The position numbers were made by a program, and so were the translations under genes. Source: Streptomyces sp. AC550_RSS872 (GTDB taxonomy: Bacteria > Actinomycetota > Actinomycetes > Streptomycetales > Streptomycetaceae). Taken from it: a DNA stretch of 64,000 nt. Where the stretch lies: the NCBI RefSeq assembly GCF_019049285.1, contig NZ_JAGMUL010000050.1, positions 1 through 64,000 of the forward strand. Direction: 5' to 3'. Positions 15,801 through 23,857 of this stretch are shown here, in pieces. Under the pieces are notes generated by a model. The model saw only the letters and a list, made by a program, of their open reading frames with translations. It was not told the DNA's origin and did not search any database. Every line of letters starts with the position of its first letter. Positions within the stretch are counted from its first letter, which is position 1.

Positions 15801-16917
15801 GCTCGGGTTCAGCCCCGACGGCCGCACCCTCGCCACCGGCAGCGGTGACAGCAAGGTGCGGCTGTGGTCGATTCCGACGGCGGACATGGTCGGCGGCAAC
15901 GGCGCGTTCCGGCCGGACGGCAAGGTGCTCGCGACGGCCGCGCGCGACGGGCGGATCCGGCTGTGGGACGTACGGCATCCCGCCCGGCCGGTGGCGCTGA
16001 GCAAGCCGTTCCTGCCCGGGGACACCGGCCAGCGCTCCCAAGTGTTCTCGCCCGACGGCCGCACGCTCGCGGTGACGACGGGCGAGCAGAGCGTGCGCCT
16101 GTGGAACGTCGCCGACCCGGCTCACCCGGTCTCCTACGACTCCCCCATCACGCTGCGCACCCGCTTCATGGGCCCCGACGCTCTGGCGTACAGCCCGGAC
16201 GGGCGCACGCTGGCCACCGCCTACGACGAGCGCACCATCCGGCTGTGGGACGTCAGCGACCCCGCTCATGTCGTGCCGCTCGGCCCGCCGATCACCGGGC
16301 ACGGCGGCTATATCAACTCCCTCGCCTTCAGCCCGGACGGCCGCACCCTGGCCAGTGGCAGCGCGGACGCCACCATCCGGCTGTGGAAGGTGACCGACCC
16401 CCGCCGTCCCACCCTGTTCGGCGCCCCGCTCACCGGTCATACCGGGCCGGTCAACGCACTGGCCTACAGCTCGGACGGCCATACGCTGGCCAGCGGCAGC
16501 GACGACGACAGCGTGCGGCTGTGGGACGTCACCGACCCGGGCGCGGCGGCCCCGCACGGCGCCCCGCTCAGCGGCCACACCGAGGCGGTGGTCTCCCTGA
16601 CGTTCAGCAAGGCCGGGCGCTATCTGGCCAGCGGCGGCAACGACAACACGGTCCGGTTGTGGAACGTCGCCGATCCGTCCGGCGCCTCGCCCATCGGCCA
16701 GGCGATGAGTCCCAACGCCAAGACGGGCAACTTCCTGTCGTTCAGCCCCACGGGCCACATGCTGGGTGTCTCCAGCGGCACGGACACCGTCCGGCTGTGG
16801 AATCTGGACGTCGACCAGGCGGTCCGCCGTGTCTGCGGGACGACGCAGGGCGTGCTGACCCGGGAGACGTGGCACGAGTACCTGCCCCGGCTGTCCTACG
16901 AGCCGCCGTGCGCGTGA
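12832..16917 (+). CDS. HTH - nSTAND1 ATPase - transmembrane - 14 x WD40 protein
   Basis: About 1361 residues. Residues 1-75 resemble a helix-turn-helix (VRVSAQRISDWRRARNVP). An nSTAND1 NTPase follows with Walker A GASGAGKSS (near 180) and Walker B VLIVDQFEE (near 310), then winged-helix and helical parts. One transmembrane helix lies near 622-644 (MRSAVAALVALAMLAVGAAVVAW). Fourteen WD40 repeats, each FSPDGRTLA...VRLWDV-like, complete the protein, enough for two seven-bladed propellers; repeats 6-10 are the most divergent. STAND proteins are signal-sensing switches. The TTG start is preferred because AAGGAG lies 8 bp upstream; the GTG nine bases earlier overlaps that site. Confidence 0.92.
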   Translation: MSSDSAARTAFAERLALLYKEAGNPPLKSVAEAVVRLQRVDERGRPVRVSAQRISDWRRARNVPAQFAALSAVLHVLIPPARRARPTPVSAGLYDLGQWQRLWERATSGEEEEQTPAVEAPAVAGGVCPYRGLASYRQEDARWFFGRERSTDALVAQLRAVEKTGGLVMLVGASGAGKSSLLNAGLVPALRNGVLGKEGGGPAGPVVQLVPGADPLGELTRRVPELAEVVAGSESRASEEPKESEESGESGGVSGPARPGGGVDGAYGTRADAPATDLAHTTRAAVLAWARREASASTAPTTPPVLIVDQFEETFTLCPDEGDRRTFIQLLHAACTPAEPGGLPPVLVVLGIRADFYEQCLAHAELADALQHRHMVLGPLTTPELREAVTGPAKAVGLELEPGLAELIVREVSADGPRGTPDAGVLPLLSHALLATWQRRKAGRLTLAGYRAAGGIQGAVAATAERAWSGLDPAARTAARLLLLRLVRLGEDTQATRRRGTRRQLAAESTDPGKTEESLEALVRARLVTLDAETVEITHEALLHAWPRLRDWIGEDRQGNLLRQRLEEDGRAWEGSNRDSSLLYRGSRLEQAHGWARSAGHTFLTRSAVEFLAASVRLRRRTVWIMRSAVAALVALAMLAVGAAVVAWQQRDDAMFAQVLAEADRFQYTDPSLSAQLDLVAHRLRPDDEDATSRLISIVNAPLATPLLGHTGAVYLTTFSPDGKLLATASYDRTVRLWDVADPERPKPLGKPLTGHESWVSSAVFSPDGRTLASAADDGTVRLWDVRDPSRPRPLAAPLTGHDGTIYLVAFSPDGRTLASVSEDRTVRLWNVADPERPKALATLSGAEAAVRSVAFSPDGETLAAGGDDKTIRLWDVSEPARPQALSTLTGHTALVHSVAFSPDGRTLASGSADDTVRLWDVTDPRHGGQLGAPLTGHTGPIWSVAFNPAGTMLAAASADSTASLWNVSDRAYPSQVGEPLAGASGEMYALGFSPDGRTLATGSGDSKVRLWSIPTADMVGGNGAFRPDGKVLATAARDGRIRLWDVRHPARPVALSKPFLPGDTGQRSQVFSPDGRTLAVTTGEQSVRLWNVADPAHPVSYDSPITLRTRFMGPDALAYSPDGRTLATAYDERTIRLWDVSDPAHVVPLGPPITGHGGYINSLAFSPDGRTLASGSADATIRLWKVTDPRRPTLFGAPLTGHTGPVNALAYSSDGHTLASGSDDDSVRLWDVTDPGAAAPHGAPLSGHTEAVVSLTFSKAGRYLASGGNDNTVRLWNVADPSGASPIGQAMSPNAKTGNFLSFSPTGHMLGVSSGTDTVRLWNLDVDQAVRRVCGTTQGVLTRETWHEYLPRLSYEPPCA

Positions 16918-17052
16918 CAGCTCCGCACGGCCCGTGACGGGGCCGGAACGCTGTGACATGACGGGGGCCCACCGGACAGCGGTTTCCGTGATCCCGATCA
17001 CAACCCCTCCTCGCAGCGGATCAGGCGGGTCCCGTGAGGCAGGCAGCCTTGT
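16918..17052. other. Intergenic stretch after the STAND gene
   Basis: No protein-coding frame with a ribosome binding site is visible. Together with the hairpin unit that follows and the lead-in to the UTRA gene, it makes up about 300 bp without a protein gene. Confidence 0.5.
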
Positions 17053-17105
17053 TACTGTGGGTGCAGCCCGATCGCTGGTGCATCCCCCGTCGCCAGCGAT
17101 CGGGC
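17053..17105 (+). terminator. Promoter-like box and 13-bp hairpin: attenuator or small RNA
   Basis: TACTGT fits a Streptomyces -10 box. Eight bases after it begin perfect 13-base arms, GCCCGATCGCTGG (17066-17078) and CCAGCGATCGGGC (17093-17105), with a 14-nt loop containing ATCCCCC, followed by CTTCTC. The arrangement would give a transcript of about 45 nt, or a leader hairpin for the UTRA gene 115 bp downstream. No convincing -35 is seen. Confidence 0.5.
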
Positions 17106-17219
17106 CTTCTCATGCCCCCGGGTCATGTCCCCGGGCAGGGGTCGTGAGGGGTCGTGAGGGCTCGCGAGGAGTCGTACGCTGATCCTGTCCGACCCCGGAC
17201 AAATAGCCGGTGACCGCCA

Positions 17220-17843
17220 GTGCCGAAGGCGTACGAAGTGATCACGGACGGACTGCGACGCCCCCGCAGTGCGCTGCTCCGCGACAACCACCGGCACCAG
17301 TGGGAGAAGGACCGGGCCCGCCGCCCCCTCACCACGCGGGCCGCGACCGGGGCCACGGAACACGATTCCGGCCTTCGGGTGGGCGACCTCGTCTTCCACG
17401 CGCGCTACCGCGAGGTCTGCGCGCCGCCGCGGCTCGCGGCCGTGTTCGGCGTACCGGAGGGGATCCCCCTGCTGGAGCGCACCTACCGGACGCGGTGCGC
17501 CGCCGAGAGCGCCCCGTTCAGCCTGGTCACGTCCTACCTGGTCCGCGCGATGATCGCCGCCAACCCCGACCTGCTGGACGACGCCAACGAACCCTGGCCG
17601 GGCGGCACCCAGAACCAGCTCTACACGGTCGGCATCGAGGTGGGCCGCGTCGAGGAACGGGTCACCGCGCGCCCGCCGACGCCGCGCGAGAGACGGGAGC
17701 TGGACCTGCCGCCGGGGACGTCGGTGATCCTGCTGCGCAAGACGTCGTACGACATCACCGACCGCGTCGTGGACCTCTCCGAGGTCACGCTGCCCGGCGA
17801 CCGCGCCGAGCTGCTCTTCACCACATCCCTGGAAAGGTGGTGA
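17220..17843 (+). CDS. GntR-family UTRA-domain protein without DNA-binding domain
   Basis: A protein of 207 residues. The sequence is a UTRA ligand-binding domain: RHQWEKDRAR, GATEHDSGL, PLLERTYRTR, FSLVTSYLVR, PWPGGTQNQLYTVGIEV, ERVTARPPT, GTSVILLRKTSYD. The GntR winged helix that normally precedes UTRA (about 70 residues) is absent, and the upstream sequence does not encode it in any frame. Streptomyces genomes have such UTRA-only proteins; they may modulate full-length partners. The GTG start is used. The stop overlaps the likely start region of the glycosyltransferase, so the two are probably co-translated. Confidence 0.88.
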   Translation: MPKAYEVITDGLRRPRSALLRDNHRHQWEKDRARRPLTTRAATGATEHDSGLRVGDLVFHARYREVCAPPRLAAVFGVPEGIPLLERTYRTRCAAESAPFSLVTSYLVRAMIAANPDLLDDANEPWPGGTQNQLYTVGIEVGRVEERVTARPPTPRERRELDLPPGTSVILLRKTSYDITDRVVDLSEVTLPGDRAELLFTTSLERW

Positions 17844-17851
17844 GTGCGGCC

Positions 17852-18613
17852 GTGACCCGGCGCATCACCGTCGTCACCGCTGTCCACGGCCCGTCGGCGG
17901 TGTTCCTGCCCGACGCCCACAAGTCGCTGTGCGAACAGGAGTTGCCGGCGGGCTGGGAGTGGCAGTGGGTGATCCAGGAGGACGGGCAGACGGACGCGGT
18001 CCGCCCCTACGTCCCCGACGACACACGGGTGACCTTCCGTCAGGGCCGCCCCGGGGGCCCCGGCGTGGCGCGCACCATCGCGCTCGCGCACACCGAGGGC
18101 GAGTACGCGAAGATCCTGGACGCCGACGACCAGCTCACCCCGGGCGCGCTCGCCCGCGACCTGGCGGTCCTGGAGGCCGACCCCGCCATCGGCTGGACGA
18201 CCTCCCGGGTCCTGGACCTCCTGCCGGACGGTTCGACGGCCGGTTTCCCCGGCGACCCCGACGACGGGCCGATCGAACGGGGCGCCGTACTGGACTTCTG
18301 GACGGCGAACGACTTCCGCGCCCCGGTCCACCCGGCGACCCTGTGCGTACGCCGGGAACTGCTGCTCGCCCTCGGCGGCTGGATGGCCCTGCCGGCCTCC
18401 GAGGACACGGGCCTGCTGCTCGCGCTGGGCTCCGTGAGCCGGGGCTGGTTCTCGGCGGAGGCGGGGCTGCTCTACCGCAAGTGGGACGGCCAGATGACCG
18501 GCCAGCCGGCCCACGTCGACCCGGCGGAGCGGCGCGCCCGGATGGCCGTGGTGGAGGCGAGGGCCCGGGCGCTGGCCTCCTTCGGGTGGCGGTGCCCGCC
18601 CGCCGCTCGCTGA
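17852..18613 (+). CDS. Family 2 glycosyltransferase
   Basis: About 253 residues. A GT-A fold begins with RRITVVTAVHGPSAVFLPDA and has the metal/nucleotide-sugar motif as ILDADDQ (near residue 90), with the acceptor-side SEDTGLLLALG near 190. No membrane segment is present, so it probably acts in the cytoplasm. Several in-frame GTG codons cluster at the junction (17837, 17840, 17852). I chose the last because it precedes the conserved TRRITVVTAV and is spaced from GGTGGTGAG. Donor and acceptor are unknown. Confidence 0.85.
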   Translation: MTRRITVVTAVHGPSAVFLPDAHKSLCEQELPAGWEWQWVIQEDGQTDAVRPYVPDDTRVTFRQGRPGGPGVARTIALAHTEGEYAKILDADDQLTPGALARDLAVLEADPAIGWTTSRVLDLLPDGSTAGFPGDPDDGPIERGAVLDFWTANDFRAPVHPATLCVRRELLLALGGWMALPASEDTGLLLALGSVSRGWFSAEAGLLYRKWDGQMTGQPAHVDPAERRARMAVVEARARALASFGWRCPPAAR

Positions 18614-18644
18614 GGGCGACGGCCCGGGAGGGGGCTCGCGCTCC

Positions 18645-19865
18645 TCAACGCGCTTGGTCGAAGGGGAGGTCGAGCATCCGGATCGCGTTTCCGCGCAGCA
18701 GCTTGTAGGCCACCTCGTCGGAGAGCCCGCCGACGTGCTCCTCGGCCACCCGCTTGGTCTCCGGCCAGGTCGAGTCGACGTGCGGATAGTCCGTCTCGAA
18801 GGTCGCGTTGTCGACGCCGACCGTCTCGATCGCCTCGATGCCGTGCTTGTCGCGGAAGAAGCAGCAGAAGATCTGGCGGTAGTAGTACGTCGACGGCGGC
18901 TCCGGGATCAGGTCCTTCACCCCGCCCCACGCCCGGTGCTCCTCCCAGACGTCGTCCGCACGCTCCAGGGCGTACGGGATCCAGCCCATCTGCCCCTCGC
19001 TGTACGCGAGTTTCAGCCGGGGGAACTTCACGAGCACCCCGGAGAAGAGGAAGTCCATCATCGACGCCATGGCGTTGTTGAAGGACAGGGACGCCTGGAC
19101 GGCGGGCGGGGCGTCGGGCGAGGCGGCCGGCATCTGCGAGCTGCTGCCGATGTGCATGTTGACGACCGTGCCGGTCTCCTCGCAGGCCGCGAAGAACGGG
19201 TCCCAGTAGCCGCAGTGGATGGACGGCAGCCCGAGATAGGTGGGGATCTCGCTGAACGTCACCGCCCGCACCCCGCGCGCCGCGTTGCGGTGGATCTCCG
19301 CGACCGCGAGGTCGATGTCCCACAGCGGGATCAGACACAGCGGGATCAGCCGGCCGCCGCTGTCACCGCACCACTCCTCGACCATCCAGTCGTTGTAGGC
19401 CCGCACACAGGCCAGCCCGACCTCCTTGTCCTTGGCCTCGGCGAAGGTCTGTCCGCAGAACCGCGGGAAGGTCGGGAAGCAAAGCGAGGCCTCGACATGG
19501 TTGACGTCCATGTCCGCCAGCCGCGCCTTCGGATCCCAGCAGCCGCGCCGCATCTGCTCACGCGTGATCCCGTCGAGCGTCATCTCGTCCCGGGAGAACC
19601 CGACGGCCGCGATGATGCGCTTGTACGGGAAGAGGTCGCCCTCGTACTCCCACCAGTCGGTGATCTGACCGTCCGGGTCCGTGGTGAACCGGTACTTCCC
19701 ACCGACGTAGGCGAGTTCCCCGATCCCGGCGGTGAGGGGCTTCGGACCCCGGTCCCGGTACTTGGCCGGGAGCCAGGTCTCGAAGAGGTGCGCGGGCTCG
19801 ATCACGTGATCGTCCACGCTGATGACCTTGGGCAGGTCCTTGGTGCCGCTCTCGGTACTGGCCAC
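18645..19865 (-). CDS. Amidohydrolase family 2 (ACMSD-like TIM barrel)
   Basis: A protein of 406 residues. The N-terminus has VISVDDHVIEP with the DxH-type metal ligands. Central blocks include MDVNHVEASLCFPTFPRF and IPLWDIDLAVAEIHRNAARG, then GLPSIHCGYWDPFFAACEE and VNMHIGSSSQMP. The end has FETDYPHVDSTWP with the catalytic Asp, and LLRGNAIRML. The layout is that of amidohydrolase-related (ACMSD-type) decarboxylases or hydrolases. The substrate is unknown. It converges on the glycosyltransferase gene. Confidence 0.9.
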   Translation of the reverse strand: MASTESGTKDLPKVISVDDHVIEPAHLFETWLPAKYRDRGPKPLTAGIGELAYVGGKYRFTTDPDGQITDWWEYEGDLFPYKRIIAAVGFSRDEMTLDGITREQMRRGCWDPKARLADMDVNHVEASLCFPTFPRFCGQTFAEAKDKEVGLACVRAYNDWMVEEWCGDSGGRLIPLCLIPLWDIDLAVAEIHRNAARGVRAVTFSEIPTYLGLPSIHCGYWDPFFAACEETGTVVNMHIGSSSQMPAASPDAPPAVQASLSFNNAMASMMDFLFSGVLVKFPRLKLAYSEGQMGWIPYALERADDVWEEHRAWGGVKDLIPEPPSTYYYRQIFCCFFRDKHGIEAIETVGVDNATFETDYPHVDSTWPETKRVAEEHVGGLSDEVAYKLLRGNAIRMLDLPFDQAR

Positions 19866-19942
19866 GCCACGCCTCCCGAATCTGACGGTCCATCAGATTC
19901 AGGGTAGGGGGCGTCCCCGGGGGCGGCAAGAGACGGTCCTCG

Positions 19943-20671
19943 TCAGCTGTTCCAGCTCTCGTCGTACGGATCCGTCGGTTCCGGCACCGGCTTCGCCTCC
20001 GTGACCTCGATGTACGGGATCGGACCGCCGTTGACCGGGTCCTCGGCGCGGCGCGGGGTGTAGGTGCCGGTCACCCGGAGCCAGGTGTCCGGCTGGAGCA
20101 CCGGTGGGACCTGGCCGGTGAGGGCGACCTTGACCGGCTGGGCGTCGGCGGCGCAGCAGTTGAGGGCCATACGGACGAGGTAAGGGGTGCCGTCGCGGTT
20201 CAGGGCCAGAAAGCCGGTGAGCTGGATGCGGCGGCCCCGCAGGGAGCGGCCGTGGTCGTAGACGGCACGGCCCGCGTAGTCGACGACGCTGAGCCGCAGG
20301 GGGTCGGCGGCCGGGAGGTCGGGGTAGGCGAGGGGTTCCTGGAGGGCCGTACCGGTGCGAGTGGCGCTGTAGGAGCCGAGGGCGGGCGGGGCGACGAGGA
20401 TCAGGGCGAGGAGGGGGAGGACGAGGAGCCAGGAGACTCGGGGCTCGGGGTGGGCGTGGCTGCCTCGATGGGGGGTTCCCTTCTCTCGCCGCGCGCGCTT
20501 GCGCTCGTACCAGACCGTCGCCACCGCCGCCGCGATCAGTACCGCGCCCGACACCAGCACCAGCGGGCGCAGGCCCGCTTTGACGTACCGCAGATAGAGG
20601 TCGGTGCTGCCCGCGTGCAGCAGGGACGCGCCGAGCAGGAACAGGACTGCCGACTGTGCCTGGCGGTTCAA
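19943..20671 (-). CDS. TIGR03943/DUF1980-type membrane protein, permease partner
   Basis: A protein of 242 residues. The first 100 residues hold about three hydrophobic helices (AVLFLLGASLLHAG, LVLVSGAVLIAAAVATVWYE, WLLVLPLLALILVAPPALGSYS). The C-terminal domain, predicted outside, has VRMALNCCAADAQPVKVALTG, with the CC pair typical of the family, and WLRVTGTY. I chose the TTG that overlaps the permease stop (TTGA) because family members begin MNRQAQ. The pair is thought to form a two-part transporter; its substrate has not been shown. Confidence 0.85.
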   Translation of the reverse strand: MNRQAQSAVLFLLGASLLHAGSTDLYLRYVKAGLRPLVLVSGAVLIAAAVATVWYERKRARREKGTPHRGSHAHPEPRVSWLLVLPLLALILVAPPALGSYSATRTGTALQEPLAYPDLPAADPLRLSVVDYAGRAVYDHGRSLRGRRIQLTGFLALNRDGTPYLVRMALNCCAADAQPVKVALTGQVPPVLQPDTWLRVTGTYTPRRAEDPVNGGPIPYIEVTEAKPVPEPTDPYDESWNS

Positions 20672-21690
20672 AGGATCACCCACCCCGTCAGCACCGACAC
20701 CACCACGGCCAGCGTGAAGGTGGCCGGGGCGAAGCGCAGGGCGAAGGCCCGGCCGAAGGTGCCCGCCTGCATCGCGAAGAGCTTGAGGTCGATCATCGGG
20801 CCCACCACGAGGAAGGTGAGCCGGGCCGTGAGCGAGAACTGGGACAGCGACGCCGCCACGAACGCGTCCGCCTCCGAGCAGATCGACAGCACCACCGCGA
20901 GGACCGCGAGGGCGAGGACCGACAGCACCGGGTTGTCGGCGGCAGCACGCAGCCAGCTCTCCGGGGCCACCGCCTTGAGCGTCGCCGCCGCCATCGCGCC
21001 GACCACCAGGAAGCCGCCCGCGTGCATCACGTCGTGCCGGACGGAGTTCCAGAAGGCCTCGCCCTTGCTCTGGCCGTCGTGGGACGGGTGGGAGGGCGGC
21101 TTCAGCCAGTCGGTGCGGCCGAGGCGCAGCCACAGCCAGCCCATCGCGCAGGCCACCAGCAGGCTGGCGACCAGGCGGGCGAGGACCATCTCCGGGTTGC
21201 CGGGAAAGGCGACGGCCGTCGCCGTCAGCACGATCGGGTTGATCGCGGGGGCGGACAGCAGGAACGCCAGCGCCGCGGCGGGGGTCACTCCGCGCCGGAC
21301 CAGCGCCCCGGCCACCGGCACGGACGCACACTCGCAGCCGGGCAGCACCGCGCCCGCCGCCGAGGCGACCGGGACGGCGAGGGCGGGACAGCCGGGCAGG
21401 GCGCGGGCGAAGAAGGACGGCGGCACGAACACCGCGATGGCCGCCGACAGCAGCACGCCCAGCACCAGGAAGGGCAGCGCCTGCACCATCACGGCGACGA
21501 ACACCGTCGTCCAGCTCTGCATGACCGGCGCGGAGAGCGCACGGCGGATCGGGCTCTGGAGCAGCACCAGGACGACCATGAGCATGGTGAGGAGGAGGGG
21601 GGAGTTGAGGTGCCGGCCCTCCTGCCCGGCCCCGTCGGTGTCCGGCCCGGCCCCCTCGCTCTCCTGCGGGGCCGTTTTGGTGATCGCCAC
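20668..21690 (-). CDS. YraQ/DUF318 family permease
   Basis: A protein of 340 residues with about eight to ten transmembrane helices after a 28-residue polar start. The signature PGCECASVPVAGALVRRGV, then AAALAFLLSAPAINPIV, is present, as is the second-half CSEADAFVAASLSQF motif. Such permeases are suspected to move metal or organic ions. The stop overlaps the start of the downstream partner by 4 bp, so translation is coupled. Confidence 0.9.
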   Translation of the reverse strand: MAITKTAPQESEGAGPDTDGAGQEGRHLNSPLLLTMLMVVLVLLQSPIRRALSAPVMQSWTTVFVAVMVQALPFLVLGVLLSAAIAVFVPPSFFARALPGCPALAVPVASAAGAVLPGCECASVPVAGALVRRGVTPAAALAFLLSAPAINPIVLTATAVAFPGNPEMVLARLVASLLVACAMGWLWLRLGRTDWLKPPSHPSHDGQSKGEAFWNSVRHDVMHAGGFLVVGAMAAATLKAVAPESWLRAAADNPVLSVLALAVLAVVLSICSEADAFVAASLSQFSLTARLTFLVVGPMIDLKLFAMQAGTFGRAFALRFAPATFTLAVVVSVLTGWVIL

Positions 21691-21846
21691 GGACGAGGTA
21701 CCTCCGGTGGTGCGGTAGGGCGCTGGTTTCCCTCCCCTCCTGTACGGGCTGCGGGGCGGGAATGTTCAGTCGAGAGGTTCGGGGAGGTTCCGGGGCGAAC
21801 GGCCGCCGGTGGAACCACCCGTCACTATGGGGCAGTCTTTTACCTC

Positions 21847-23799
21847 GTGGGGAGCGTTCCGAATCAGCGGTTGGGGAGTGACACGGCCGCGCACATGGTG
21901 GTGTGCGGCGACGACGGGCTGGCGCACCGGCTGGCCGCCGAGTTGCGCGGGGTGTACGGCGAACAGGTCACGCTCGTCGTGCCGCCCGCCGAGCGCACGG
22001 TACGGCCCCCCGTCGTGGGCCGGGCCCGGGCCGCGTCGGCCGCGCTGCTCGGGGCGGTGACCGCGGCCGTCAGCCGCGCGAACGGCGGGGCCGGCGGCAG
22101 CGAACCCGCCGGAAGCGTCCGGGTGGTGGAGGCCGGCGAGGCCACCGAGGCCGCCCTCGCCGACGCCGGTGTGGAACAGGCCGCCGCACTCGCCCTCGTC
22201 TACGACGACGACGAGACCAACATCCGCGCCGCCCTCACCGCCCGCCGCCTCAACCCCCGTCTCCGGCTCGTCCTGCGCCTGTACAACCGCCGGTTGGGCC
22301 AGCACATCGAGGAACTCCTCGACCAGGCCGCCGCCTTGGCGACGGGTGTGGGGGACGCCGGCCTGGACGCCTCCACGACCGTGCTGTCCGACGCCGACAC
22401 GGCCGCCCCCGCGCTGGCCGCGACGGCTGTCGTCGGCACCACCAAGGTCGTCCAGACGGACGGTCTGTTGCTGCGCGCGGTCGAACGCCCGCCCCTGCGC
22501 CCCGGGCAACCGCCCGCCGCCGGGCTGGCCACGCTGGCGCTGCTGTCCACCACCAGCAACGATCCGGCCGGCGCGGACGGTTCGGAGAGCAGCGGCGAGC
22601 AGGGGCCGCTGCTGCTGCCGGACACGGAGGCCGTCCAGGCGGCGAGGGGCCGTGGCGCGGTCGTCCTGGAGCAGGTGTCGTACGCGGGTCCGTCCCTGCC
22701 GTCGGGACGCGGCGTCGTACCGTCGTTCGCCTCGCTGTTCTCGCGGCGGCTGCGGTGGTCGCTGGCCGGGCTGGTCGGCTGTGTCGCGGCACTGGCCGTC
22801 GCGCTGACGGTGGTGACCGGCGAACACCCGCTGCACGCCACGTACATGACCCTCCTCGACCTCTTCGCCATCAACGAACCCGCGCTCCACCAGTCCCTGG
22901 CCCGCCAGATCCTCCAGCTCCTGTCCGGGCTGATCGGACTGCTGCTGCTCCCCGTGCTGCTGGCGGCGGTGCTGGAGGCCCTCGGCACCTTCCGCACCGC
23001 CTCCGCCCTGCGCAAACCGCCGCGCGGGCTCGGCGGCCATGTCGTCCTGCTCGGCCTCGGCAAGATCGGCACCCGGGTGCTGACCCGGCTGCGGGAACTG
23101 CATATCCCCGTGGTGTGCGTCGAGTCCGACCCCGACGCCCGCGGGATGGCGACGGCACGGCGGCTGCGGGTGCCGGTGGTGCTCGGGGACGTCACCCAGG
23201 AAGGCGTCCTGGAAGCCGCCAAGATCCACCGGGCGCACACGCTCCTGGCGGTGACCAGCGCGGACACCACGAACCTCGAAGCCGCCCTGTACGCCCGCTC
23301 CGTCCGCCCCGACCTGCGGGTGGTACTGCGGCTTTACGACGACGACTTCGCCACCGCCGTCTACCGCACCCTGCGCGCCGCGCACCCCCACGCCCTGACC
23401 CGCAGCCGCAGCGTGACCCACCTGGCCGCGCCCGCCTTCGCCGGGGCGATGATGGGCCGCCAGATCCTCGGCGCGATCCCCGTCGAGCGCCGCGTGCTGC
23501 TGTTCGCGGCGGTCGAGGTGGCCGGCCAGCCGCAGTTGGAGGACAGGACCGTCGGCCAGGCCTTCCGGCCGGGCGCCTGGCGTGTCCTGGCCCTGGACCG
23601 GGGCTCCCGCGAACGCCGCGAGGAACCCGCGGTGGAGGAGGCCTACGAGGACGGCCGGGCGGGCGGCGCCTCGGGGTGGGTGTGGGACCTGCCCGATACG
23701 TATGTCCTTCAGAAGGAGGACCGCGTGGTCCTGGCGGCGACCCGCCGCGGACTGGCGGAACTCCTGGGCAGACGGCCGCGGGAGTGGGAGGGCGCGTAG
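21847..23799 (+). CDS. Double TrkA-N (RCK-like) membrane protein
   Basis: About 650 residues in three parts. Residues 17-230 form a first Rossmann domain (MVVCGDDGLAHRLAAEL, ALALVYDDDETNIRAALTAR). Residues 300-400 carry two hydrophobic segments (SLAGLVGCVAALAVALTVV and LSGLIGLLLLPVLLAAVLEA) separated by a pore-loop-like stretch. Residues 405-620 form a second TrkA-N/TrkA-C unit (HVVLLGLGKIGTRVLTRLRE, VVLGDVTQEGVLEAAKI). This resembles a ligand-gated ion channel or K+ uptake regulator in one chain. The GTG start is my choice; an ATG at 21895 is the alternative. It is divergent from the permease. Confidence 0.85.
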   Translation: MGSVPNQRLGSDTAAHMVVCGDDGLAHRLAAELRGVYGEQVTLVVPPAERTVRPPVVGRARAASAALLGAVTAAVSRANGGAGGSEPAGSVRVVEAGEATEAALADAGVEQAAALALVYDDDETNIRAALTARRLNPRLRLVLRLYNRRLGQHIEELLDQAAALATGVGDAGLDASTTVLSDADTAAPALAATAVVGTTKVVQTDGLLLRAVERPPLRPGQPPAAGLATLALLSTTSNDPAGADGSESSGEQGPLLLPDTEAVQAARGRGAVVLEQVSYAGPSLPSGRGVVPSFASLFSRRLRWSLAGLVGCVAALAVALTVVTGEHPLHATYMTLLDLFAINEPALHQSLARQILQLLSGLIGLLLLPVLLAAVLEALGTFRTASALRKPPRGLGGHVVLLGLGKIGTRVLTRLRELHIPVVCVESDPDARGMATARRLRVPVVLGDVTQEGVLEAAKIHRAHTLLAVTSADTTNLEAALYARSVRPDLRVVLRLYDDDFATAVYRTLRAAHPHALTRSRSVTHLAAPAFAGAMMGRQILGAIPVERRVLLFAAVEVAGQPQLEDRTVGQAFRPGAWRVLALDRGSRERREEPAVEEAYEDGRAGGASGWVWDLPDTYVLQKEDRVVLAATRRGLAELLGRRPREWEGA

Positions 23800-23857
23800 C
23801 GCCCGGTGGCGCGCGCTCCCTCGCCGCGACCCGGCGGCTCCGCGCAAGGACGCCCTC

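Noticed and set aside
13153..17001. Very long leftward open frame (over 1200 codons) opposite the STAND gene
   Set aside because: It is the antisense shadow of a GC-rich WD40 repeat gene. Its translation is Arg/Gly/Ala-rich, without domains, while the sense strand has a P-loop and 14 WD40 repeats.
19943..21331. Long leftward frame covering both the DUF1980-type gene and the permease
   Set aside because: The part above 20671 is an out-of-frame reading of the permease. The family N-terminus starts at the TTG in the TTGA overlap.
20656..21846. Upstream extension of the TrkA-N protein frame
   Set aside because: The frame stays open opposite the permease gene but is His/Arg/Gly-rich shadow sequence; the real protein begins near the GTG at 21847.
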